From positions 1-12,584 of the forward strand of contig CALBJK010000203.1 of assembly GCA_937892695.1 (NCBI GenBank): a DNA stretch of 12,584 nt. Direction: 5' to 3'. Position 1 is the first letter of the stretch; the number at the start of each line of letters is the position of its first letter. The notes beneath the pieces were generated by a model. The model made no database searches and was not told the DNA's origin. It saw nothing but the letters and a program-made list of their open reading frames with translations. This document shows, one piece after another, positions 1 to 6,138 of this stretch. The position numbers and the translations under genes were made by a program. The stretch is from an uncultured Prevotella sp. (GTDB lineage: Bacteria > Bacteroidota > Bacteroidia > Bacteroidales > Bacteroidaceae).

Positions 1-930
1 ATGGCCGAAAGGCACTCTCAGATAACCTTCGACCGACAAGCCTTCTACCTTCTGTACTATCTCCGGGCGGAAGTGACGGTCGCCGGTTATGGCAACACGG
101 CGGAACGACGACGAGGTGAAACGGCTGAATGCCTGTTCGTCGACCCCGCCGGTACAGACATATTCCATACCGCCTATGAAGACATGAGAGCAGGGGACGG
201 CATCGCGGAGCGTTACACGGACATTGCCGACAAAGGGTTGGGCGAAGTCGTAGACGACGGCTGTGTCGCCTTCTATGTCGAAGAATCGGGGCTTATATGT
301 CTTCACAATACGGTCGGATTCGTAGCAAAAGCCTTGTTCTGAGACCGGCGTTGCATCATCAGAAACCTCACATCGCGAAGCCGAAAGCCACGTAGCGGGC
401 GCATATCCGGAAGAACGGTTCCAGTCGTATTGGGCAGCTATAGCCCCGTCCATCAGCTCGCCACCGCCCGGAAGCAAGCGTGTGTCGCCGAGACGGCACA
501 GCCAGTCGTCGCCTGAAGAATGGGAAAAAGCCGTCCCGTCGTCATAAACGCCATAATAGCACAGGGCTATCTCGCGGCCGGCAGCACCGGGGACAGAGGG
601 GCAGAACCGTACAGCCACAACATTGGTGTCGGGACGGAGACAGGGCGTAACGTCGTAAGTGAGAGCCACGGCCGACGTATCGCCCTGCTCTCTGACGGGC
701 ATACGCAGGTCGGTGGTCACGTTGCGTCCGTTTACGAACAGCTCGCAATAGCCTGTAGTGGCCAGCACTATTGAAGCCCGCTGCGGCGCACGTCCGTCCA
801 CATACATACGCCGGAACTGAACCTGGGACATGCCGTCGCCCGACGGACACTTTATCCATCCATAACCTACCTGGGCTTGAATACTGACAGAACACAGCAA
901 CAAGCCTAAAATAACCAACTGTCTGACCAT
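1..930 (-). CDS. Secreted alpha-L-rhamnosidase-like protein, N-terminal part (3' end beyond window)
   Basis: The minus strand is open from an ATG at 930 to the window edge, giving 310 residues with no stop. TAG occurs in frame just upstream, so this is the first possible ATG. Residues 1-19 look like a signal peptide (hydrophobic stretch VILGLLLCSVSIQA) followed by Gln-Val. Residues about 52-110 resemble the beta-sandwich N-terminal domain of bacterial alpha-L-rhamnosidases, with ATTGYCELFVNGRNV and then TYDVTPCLRPDTNVVAV. Residues 225-243 (VVYDFAQPFVGNVRVTLRD) match the next rhamnosidase-type module, usually YDFGQNFVG. The (alpha/alpha)6 catalytic barrel would lie beyond position 1, so activity cannot be judged. 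The family suggests an exported enzyme that removes rhamnose or a related sugar from plant or host glycans, but related non-catalytic proteins exist. It has its own promoter and is separated from the susCD operon by three opposing genes. I am confident it is a real gene and moderately sure of the family. Confidence 0.68.
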   Translation of the reverse strand, partial: MVRQLVILGLLLCSVSIQAQVGYGWIKCPSGDGMSQVQFRRMYVDGRAPQRASIVLATTGYCELFVNGRNVTTDLRMPVREQGDTSAVALTYDVTPCLRPDTNVVAVRFCPSVPGAAGREIALCYYGVYDDGTAFSHSSGDDWLCRLGDTRLLPGGGELMDGAIAAQYDWNRSSGYAPATWLSASRCEVSDDATPVSEQGFCYESDRIVKTYKPRFFDIEGDTAVVYDFAQPFVGNVRVTLRDAVPCSHVFIGGMEYVCTGGVDEQAFSRFTSSSFRRVAITGDRHFRPEIVQKVEGLSVEGYLRVPFGH

Positions 931-948
931 CGCTAACTAATGATTGTG

Positions 949-980
949 CAAAATTAAACAAAACGGACGAAACACACAAA
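949..980 (-). promoter_or_regulatory. Bacteroidota-type promoter of the rhamnosidase-like gene
   Basis: Read on the minus strand, TAATTTTG (956-949) fits the Bacteroidota -7 consensus TAnnTTTG exactly, and TTTG (980-977) lies 20 bp upstream as the -33 element. Transcription would begin near 942, leaving a leader of only about 12 nt before the ATG at 930. Confidence 0.6.
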
Positions 981-985
981 CATCC

Positions 986-1016
986 TTCTGTATCTCGGGA
1001 TTTTTATGTAAGTTTG
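986..1016 (+). promoter_or_regulatory. Probable promoter of the Rpn-family gene
   Basis: TAAGTTTG at 1009-1016 is an exact match to the TAnnTTTG -7 element. The -33 region (TTCTG at 986-990) is only a weak match. The predicted start of transcription, around 1022, lies downstream of the ATG at 1014, so translation should begin at the ATG at 1044. This promoter is divergent from the one at 949-980. Confidence 0.5.
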
Positions 1017-1043
1017 CAACAACAAACAAATACTCACGACACG

Positions 1044-1961
1044 ATGGCAAACAACCTGTACATACGTTTCGACTGGGCTATGAAGCGATTGCTGCGCAAC
1101 AAGGCCAACTTCGGGGTGCTCGAGGGATTGCTTACTACTCTGCTCGGGATGAACATAAAGATAAAGAAACTTCTCGAAAGCGAAAGCAACCAGGAAGACG
1201 AGTTCGACAAATACAACCGCGTCGACATTCTCGCCGAAGACGACAAGAACGAGCTGTTCCTCATCGAGGTGCAGAACAACACCGAATACGCCTACTTCCA
1301 GCGTATGATTTTCGGTACGTCAAAACTTGTGACCGAATATATCAACCGGGGCGAAGGCTACTATAACGTGCGCAAAGTGTACAGTGTGAACATCGTCTAC
1401 TTCGCACTCGGGAACGGCAAAGACTATGTTTATCATGGAAAGACCGAGTTTAGAGGTATACACGACAACGATGTCCTGGAACTGAGTCCGTTCCAGAGGC
1501 AACGGTTCAAGGTCGATGCCGTGAGCAGGTTATTCCCCGAGTACTACATTCTGAAGGTGAACGACTTTGACCGTCTGGCCACTACTCCGCTCGAAGAATG
1601 GATTTACTACCTCAACACGGGTGACGTTCCCGAAACGGCAACAGCCCCAGGGTTGTCTGAAGTGCGCGAAAGGCTGAAACTCGACCGAATGACCAAAGAC
1701 GAACTACATGCCTACTACCGTCATCTGGACAACGTCGTGATTCTGCGTGACAACATCCTGTCCGACCGCGAAGAGGGCATGTGGGAAGGAATTGAGAAAG
1801 GACGGAAGGAAGGAATTGAGAAAGGACGAAAGGAAGGAATTGAGAAAGGGCGGAAGGAAGAAAAAGCGGCAATAGCCGCCAACATGAAGAGTCTCGGACT
1901 ACCGACAGACACGATAGCCAAGGCTACAGGGCTTAGCGAAGAAGAAATAAAAGCACTATAG
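1044..1961 (+). CDS. Rpn / PD-(D/E)XK nuclease family protein (transposase-like, PDDEXK_2)
   Basis: The product has 305 residues. I chose the ATG at 1044 over the in-frame ATG at 1014 because the -7 element at 1009-1016 would place the transcription start after 1014, and because family members start close to the YIRFDWAMKRLL segment. The nuclease core follows: VDI with Asp61, then LFLIEVQNN with Glu75 and Gln77, the D...ExQ form of the PD-(D/E)XK site typical of this family. The C-terminal part is a charged helical region containing three tandem GIEKGRKE octapeptides (residues 249-272). It ends in a helix-turn-helix-like tail (LGLPTDTIAKATGLSEEEIKAL) common in these proteins. Characterised Rpn relatives are DNA endonucleases that promote RecA-independent recombination; despite the 'transposase' label there are no terminal inverted repeats or target duplications visible here. 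The role in this organism is unknown. ung follows 70 bp downstream on the same strand. Confidence 0.88.
   Translation: MANNLYIRFDWAMKRLLRNKANFGVLEGLLTTLLGMNIKIKKLLESESNQEDEFDKYNRVDILAEDDKNELFLIEVQNNTEYAYFQRMIFGTSKLVTEYINRGEGYYNVRKVYSVNIVYFALGNGKDYVYHGKTEFRGIHDNDVLELSPFQRQRFKVDAVSRLFPEYYILKVNDFDRLATTPLEEWIYYLNTGDVPETATAPGLSEVRERLKLDRMTKDELHAYYRHLDNVVILRDNILSDREEGMWEGIEKGRKEGIEKGRKEGIEKGRKEEKAAIAANMKSLGLPTDTIAKATGLSEEEIKAL
1788..1859 (+). repeat. Three tandem 24-bp coding repeats in the Rpn-family gene
   Basis: Three adjacent copies occupy 1788-1811, 1812-1835 and 1836-1859. Copies 2 and 3 each differ from copy 1 by a single base (A for G at 1830; G for A at 1850). Each encodes the octapeptide GIEKGRKE. 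The unit is a multiple of three, so gain or loss of copies would change the length of the charged C-terminal helix by eight residues without shifting frame. Confidence 0.95.
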
Positions 1962-2031
1962 GTTTGTCGTTCTTGCAAACTATACAAGAAAACGGCAGGC
2001 CATACAAACAATATAACGACTCGAACAGAAC

Positions 2032-2697
2032 ATGAATGTCAAGATAGAAGAATCGTGGCGCAAGCATATCGGTGAAGAGTTTGACAAGCAATACTTCGTC
2101 GACCTGACCGATTTTGTCAAAACCGAATACCTTAACACCACGTGCTATCCACCCGGACGGCTCATTTTCAACGCCTTCAATCTGTGCCCGTTCGACAGCG
2201 TGAAGGTCGTCATCATAGGCCAGGACCCATACCACGAGCAGGGACAAGCACAGGGACTGAGCTTCTCGGTGCCCGACGGAATACCGTTTCCGCCGTCACT
2301 CGTCAACATCTTCAAGGAGATAGAGATGGACATAGGCACTCCGATACCCCGTTCCGGCGACCTCACACGATGGGCCAGACAGGGTGTGCTGCTGCTCAAC
2401 GCCACGCTCACCGTACGCGCCCATCAGGCTGCAAGCCATCAGCGGCACGGATGGGAAGAGTTCACCGACGCAGCGATAAAGGCTCTTTCGCACGACCGCG
2501 ACCACCTTGTGTTCATGCTCTGGGGCAGCTATGCACGTTCTAAGAAATCTTTTATCGACACGTCAAAACACCTCATATTAGAGTCGGTACACCCCTCTCC
2601 GCTGTCGGCCAACCGTGGCGGATGGTTCGGCAACCACCAGTTCTCGCGCTGCAATGCCTATCTCCGGCAGAACGGTATCGCGCCGATAAAATGGTAA
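2032..2697 (+). CDS. ung: Uracil-DNA glycosylase, family 1
   Basis: The 221-residue product has the usual full length of family-1 uracil-DNA glycosylases. This enzyme removes uracil from DNA after cytosine deamination or dUTP misincorporation, starting base-excision repair in the cytoplasm. The water-activating motif GQDPYH is at residues 63-68, with catalytic Asp65 and Tyr67. PFPPSLVNIF (86-95) supplies the proline/serine loop. LLNATLTVR (121-129) carries the uracil-recognising Asn123. HPSPLSA (187-193) contains the catalytic His187 and the minor-groove leucine loop. All key residues are present, so the gene should be functional. No strong promoter match was found in the 70-bp gap after the Rpn-family gene, so read-through from upstream is possible. 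The next gene begins 22 bp after the stop, suggesting co-transcription. Confidence 0.97.
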   Translation: MNVKIEESWRKHIGEEFDKQYFVDLTDFVKTEYLNTTCYPPGRLIFNAFNLCPFDSVKVVIIGQDPYHEQGQAQGLSFSVPDGIPFPPSLVNIFKEIEMDIGTPIPRSGDLTRWARQGVLLLNATLTVRAHQAASHQRHGWEEFTDAAIKALSHDRDHLVFMLWGSYARSKKSFIDTSKHLILESVHPSPLSANRGGWFGNHQFSRCNAYLRQNGIAPIKW

Positions 2698-2719
2698 ACG
2701 ACCGACACAACAAGAACAA

Positions 2720-3325
2720 ATGATTCCACCGATAATACAAATAGGCGACGTACTGCTGTCGTCTGACATACTGACAGAAAAGTTTTGCTGCGACTTGGAC
2801 GCATGTAAGGGTATATGCTGCGTCGAAGGCGACGCAGGCGCACCGGTAACTCTCGACGAGATTGGCGGCATAGAAGACGCTCTCGACACCGTATGGCCTG
2901 ACATGTCGGCCAGAGCACAAGCCGTGGTCGACCGTCAGGGTGTGGCCTATACCGACCGCGACGGCGACCTCGTGACAAGCATCGTCGACGGACGCGACTG
3001 CGTTTTCACGTGCTACGACGCGAACGGATGCTGCCTGTGCGCACTCGAAAGGGCGTACCGGGCAGGGCGCACGCGGTTCTGCAAGCCCATCAGCTGCGCC
3101 CTCTACCCTATCAGGGAGAAACGTTTCAACGGCGGGCTTGTCGGACTGAATTACAACAGATGGGACGTTTGCCGCGACGCTGTAAAGAAAGGCCGCAAGG
3201 AGAATCTGCCGGTCTACAAGTTTCTCCGGGGGCCGCTCATCCGACGGTTCGGCGAAGACTGGTACAAAGAACTGTGCGAAGTGGCCGACATGTTGCTCGA
3301 AGACACCACTTCAAAAAATGCCTGA
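2720..3325 (+). CDS. DUF3109 family cysteine-rich protein
   Basis: The 201-residue product is recognisable as DUF3109, a family common in Bacteroidota whose function is not established. It has 14 cysteines: a CC-x4-C-x3-CC cluster at residues 23-34, a second cluster at 94, 98, 104, 105 and 107, then 121, 126, 151 and 186. The C-x-P-I-S-C-A-L-Y-P-I segment (121-131) is the most recognisable family feature. No signal peptide or membrane segment is seen, so the protein should be cytoplasmic. The cysteine pattern suggests metal or iron-sulfur binding, as proposed for related YkgJ-type CxxxxCC proteins, but this is inference. It starts 22 bp after ung and is likely in the same transcript. Whether that reflects a DNA-repair role or only convenience is unknown. 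Confidence 0.87.
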   Translation: MIPPIIQIGDVLLSSDILTEKFCCDLDACKGICCVEGDAGAPVTLDEIGGIEDALDTVWPDMSARAQAVVDRQGVAYTDRDGDLVTSIVDGRDCVFTCYDANGCCLCALERAYRAGRTRFCKPISCALYPIREKRFNGGLVGLNYNRWDVCRDAVKKGRKENLPVYKFLRGPLIRRFGEDWYKELCEVADMLLEDTTSKNA

Positions 3326-3343
3326 AAAGCCCGTTCTGCATTT
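3313..3343 (-). terminator. Possible intrinsic terminator of the susCD operon
   Basis: On the minus strand, AAATGC (3343-3338) pairs with GCATTT (3321-3316) across a 16-nt loop that can add a few inner pairs, and the RNA continues into a run of T (3318-3313). It lies about 90 bp beyond the stop of the accessory lipoprotein gene and overlaps the 3' end of the DUF3109 gene. The stem is short, so this is tentative. Between the convergent stops (3326-3434) I see no strong plus-strand terminator, only a weak bulged GC pairing around 3370-3396. Confidence 0.35.
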
Positions 3344-3434
3344 GCGACTGGCTCCATACAAATAGAAATCCCACGCCATCATTAAGACAACGCGGGACAT
3401 GAAAGAGAGATGTGAAAAGTTTCTTATTGTTGTT

Positions 3435-4343
3435 TTATTTTTCCGGCGGCAACTGGATTCTAAACATTCCCGTACCGACAAGCTTTGTACCGAGCTGGGG
3501 CATCTGCACAATCATCGAGCTGGCCGGCATGGTGATAACGCCGTCTTTCAGCTTACCGAACAATTCGGGTTTCTTGGCCTTTACAACGTCAAGCGAATAT
3601 CCGTTCATCATGTAGTACTGCACATAGCTCAGGATTGTGGTCATGCCTGCGCCGTACTCGCAGCCCTGCTCGCCACCTACGACATAAACGAAGTCGGGGT
3701 CGGAAGCGTCTATTTCCATGTAATAGTCTTTTGAGGCGTCATAGTTGCTCGGATCGTTGTAAGGATAGGCTTCGCCGTAAGCGTTGACAAGGCGGTACCA
3801 GCCCTCATTGACGGTGTTTTTCTGAATGCGTACCTTGTATTTGGCATTGGGGACACCAAGCAGTGCGGCCAGACAGTCGTCGGTGTAGACACACGAGTCG
3901 GCCATGTCTTCATAGCCCGACATCCCTGCTACAAACGTATAGGAAGCGTCGCCGAAGTTGGATGCATAGTTTGGATCTATCTTGACTGTGACAGTATCGT
4001 TCTGCCCCACGGGCATCGTCTTCGGGTCATAATTGAGAACGACATCGGCCTTTTGCTCGCCTGACTTAAAGGTGACTTCGGTCTTTGCGGCGGTGAAATA
4101 GTTCTTTGTCGAAGTGACGGTAACTGGTACTGTCAGTTCTCCGTCCTTGCCATAGCGGCTCAACGGTATGGAGAGAGTGGTCTTCTCTGCCGGTACATCG
4201 TAGACCGAGACAAGCTGGTTGCTGAAATATACCTTGGCATTTCCATCCTCGGTTTCAGGCGTGTAGCTGTAGTCATCGGTACACGACGATAGTGCGGTCA
4301 GAGCCACAGCAGCCACAGCCATTATCTTTGTTATTGCTTTCAT
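3435..4343 (-). CDS. Surface lipoprotein accessory to SusCD (putative glycan-binding protein)
   Basis: The 302-residue product begins with a lipoprotein signal (KIMAVAAVALTALSSC) and a predicted lipidated Cys21 followed by Thr-Asp-Asp, so it should be anchored in the outer membrane. Residues about 38-135 look like an all-beta domain of the kind found at the base of Bacteroidetes surface lipoproteins (VYFSNQ...LSIPLSRYG...VTFKSGEQKADVVLNYD). Residues about 140-302 form a second, aromatic-rich region with YKVRIQKNTVNEGWYRLVNAYGEAYPYNDP; I do not recognise it as a named domain. Its position as the last gene after susC and susD, on the same strand, is that of SusE/SusF-type surface glycan-binding proteins, and the many Trp/Tyr residues fit carbohydrate contact. 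It has no visible catalytic motif. The 136-bp gap from susD contains a large hairpin that may set its expression level separately. Confidence 0.78.
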   Translation of the reverse strand: MKAITKIMAVAAVALTALSSCTDDYSYTPETEDGNAKVYFSNQLVSVYDVPAEKTTLSIPLSRYGKDGELTVPVTVTSTKNYFTAAKTEVTFKSGEQKADVVLNYDPKTMPVGQNDTVTVKIDPNYASNFGDASYTFVAGMSGYEDMADSCVYTDDCLAALLGVPNAKYKVRIQKNTVNEGWYRLVNAYGEAYPYNDPSNYDASKDYYMEIDASDPDFVYVVGGEQGCEYGAGMTTILSYVQYYMMNGYSLDVVKAKKPELFGKLKDGVITMPASSMIVQMPQLGTKLVGTGMFRIQLPPEK

Positions 4344-4358
4344 TGTCTTCTTTTTTTG

Positions 4359-4429
4359 TAACGCTTTCCTTCCACCGTTCTGTCGTCTATAACAGACCGG
4401 GCAGACACACTGGCGGAAGGCAAGCGTTA
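4359..4429 (-). promoter_or_regulatory. Large intercistronic RNA hairpin between susD and the accessory lipoprotein gene
   Basis: Arms 4359-4376 and 4412-4429 pair as TAACGCTT/AAGCGTTA (8 bp), CCTTCC/GGAAGG (6 bp) and CC/GG, separated by two single mismatches (T-C and A-C). The 35-nt loop contains a small inner hairpin, TCTGT (4379-4383) with ACAGA (4392-4396). In the operon transcript it ends 15 nt before the lipoprotein start codon. It is followed on the minus strand by A-rich sequence rather than a U-run, so it is not a standard terminator. A role in mRNA processing, stability or translation of the third gene is inferred. Confidence 0.6.
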
Positions 4430-4479
4430 GGTTATTCCATTGCTTTAATATTCAATGATTCTATGCTTTGCGTACGACA

Positions 4480-6081
4480 TCATTTGTAGGACGGGTCCGG
4501 ATTATTGTAGCCTTTCAGTCCGGCGTTGACCTCTTCTTCAGTGTTCATCGGGAACACCCAGTTCATCCAAGCCGGACGAGTTGTGGTGTTGAATGCTTCA
4601 GTCTGGTCATGGTTGGTGCCGTCATAATTGCGCTTAATCGGTATGTTCAGACGCTTTATGTCGAAGAAACTCTGGCCTTCGCCCCACAGTTCGACACGCT
4701 TCTGGAACACTATCTCCTCGACCACATCCTCGGTCGAAGTGGCATCGGTAGTGTATTGAGGATCACGATAGGTCTTCATGAATTCTTCGAGAAGCTGCTT
4801 TCCGCGTGCTGCATCCTGATGGGCAGCGGCCTCAGCCTGGATGAAATACATCTCCTCGACACGCATCAGCGGATACGATGTCACTGCTGCCACAGAATAG
4901 GTGGTTGTGTTGCCGCCGCCCGGACGGAACTTCAGCGAAGCGTACGCCGGCAGTTGGCTTCCCATATTAGCGTCGATGTACGAGTTCTTACCAGAAAGGG
5001 CAGAACCATCCGGAGCTTTCCATTCGAGTTTACGCCAGTCGGTGTCGCTTATCCTGTTGTACATGGCAGCGTCGATTTCGGTATAACAGCCTCCACCGCC
5101 GGCATAGCCGAACGATGTCTCGTTGCTCGCAAAGGAAACCCAGTTGGCCAGATTGCTTTCGATAGCTTCCTTGGAAACGGTCGAAGCCCACATCCACTTG
5201 CTCGGGTCGTTGAAGCCCGACGTAACATTGAGTGCATCGCTCTCAGACATAGGCCCTACGCTCGAAGCCTTAATAGCCATAGCGGCATACTTCTCGGCCA
5301 TGGGATAGTTCTCAAGCCACATATAGTAGCGGGCGTACAGTCCGTAGACGGCATCGAGATGGGGCAGCACCTTTTCAGAGTTGAAAGCCGTACCGGAGAG
5401 ATTCGGTATCAGCTTTTCGGCCTGCTGAAGGTCGCTCAGAATGAACTTGGCCATCTGCTCACGGGTGGCACGTGGATTGTTCTGAGCCTGATCTTCGGTC
5501 GTGCTCTCGGTCGTGATAGGCACTGTCAGATTGGTAATGTCTTTGCCATCAGGACTCTGGGCCTTTGTCTCGTCATTGGGCAAGAACTCGTATTCGCGGG
5601 CCATATCGAGGTACATAAGCGCACGGAAAGCGTATGCCACACCGCGATAAGCCTTTTCCTCATCTGTAGCACCGACCGAATCGACGGCTGCAAGCAGATT
5701 GTTGGCTTGGTTGACCATCTTGGTCTGCCATCCCCACTGGAAGGCTGAGTAAGTGTACTGCTTGCCCATTCCACGATTCTCTGCCCAAGTCCAGTACTGG
5801 TCGTAGTTGCTGAACTGACGCAGGAAGTCGGCTGTCTGAATGTCGCGTATGTGCATCAGCGAACCATAACCGTAGTCGAAGTCGTAGCGCGTCGAAAAAT
5901 ATTTCTTGTTAAGATAGGCCGGCAGAGCCACCACGAGGTTCTCTGAAGCTGTGGTAGAGTTTTTTATCTGCTCCTGGGTGACACCGCTGGTGGGGAATGT
6001 CTCGTCTATACATCCTGTCATCAAAGATGTTGAAGCCAGGAGAAGGACAAGCCCTGCACCGTATTTATTTATCTTTTTCAT
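4480..6081 (-). CDS. SusD/RagB family nutrient-binding outer-membrane lipoprotein
   Basis: The 533-residue product is full length for the family. It has a lipoprotein signal peptide ending LMTGC, with lipidated Cys24 and acidic residues at +2 and +3 (IDE) that fit surface export. The N-terminal SusD-like region covers about residues 25-230 and includes helical TPR-type segments such as VNQANNLLAAVDS and AYRGVAYAFRALMYLDMAREY. The C-terminal SusD/RagB region contains RVEEMYFIQAEA (407-418) and KRVELWGEGQSFFDIKR (461-477), two signatures of the family. SusD proteins bind an oligosaccharide or other polymer fragment outside the cell and act as a lid on the SusC channel. The gene starts 57 bp after the susC stop, so the pair is co-transcribed. 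The substrate cannot be read from the sequence. Confidence 0.96.
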   Translation of the reverse strand: MKKINKYGAGLVLLLASTSLMTGCIDETFPTSGVTQEQIKNSTTASENLVVALPAYLNKKYFSTRYDFDYGYGSLMHIRDIQTADFLRQFSNYDQYWTWAENRGMGKQYTYSAFQWGWQTKMVNQANNLLAAVDSVGATDEEKAYRGVAYAFRALMYLDMAREYEFLPNDETKAQSPDGKDITNLTVPITTESTTEDQAQNNPRATREQMAKFILSDLQQAEKLIPNLSGTAFNSEKVLPHLDAVYGLYARYYMWLENYPMAEKYAAMAIKASSVGPMSESDALNVTSGFNDPSKWMWASTVSKEAIESNLANWVSFASNETSFGYAGGGGCYTEIDAAMYNRISDTDWRKLEWKAPDGSALSGKNSYIDANMGSQLPAYASLKFRPGGGNTTTYSVAAVTSYPLMRVEEMYFIQAEAAAHQDAARGKQLLEEFMKTYRDPQYTTDATSTEDVVEEIVFQKRVELWGEGQSFFDIKRLNIPIKRNYDGTNHDQTEAFNTTTRPAWMNWVFPMNTEEEVNAGLKGYNNPDPSYK

Positions 6082-6138
6082 TGTCGTTTCGTTGTTATTT
6101 GTTATCTGTTCAGACTATCAGTCTTTGTTGATTAGCGG

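Noticed and set aside
1..342. Open frame on the plus strand from position 1
   Set aside because: It lies opposite the rhamnosidase-like coding frame, which is open over 930 bp with a signal peptide and family motifs; the plus-strand product resembles nothing.
542..979. Open frame on the minus strand of 145 residues
   Set aside because: It overlaps the rhamnosidase-like gene in another frame, its start lies upstream of that gene's promoter -7 element, and its product is Arg/Cys-rich in the manner of shadow frames.
1044..1961. Insertion sequence suggested by the transposase-like family name
   Set aside because: No flanking inverted repeats or target-site duplications are visible, and this family is better described as Rpn-type nucleases than as IS transposases.
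4468..5748. Plus-strand open frame of 426 residues
   Set aside because: It is antisense to the susD-like gene, whose protein carries all family signatures; long antisense frames are common opposite such genes.
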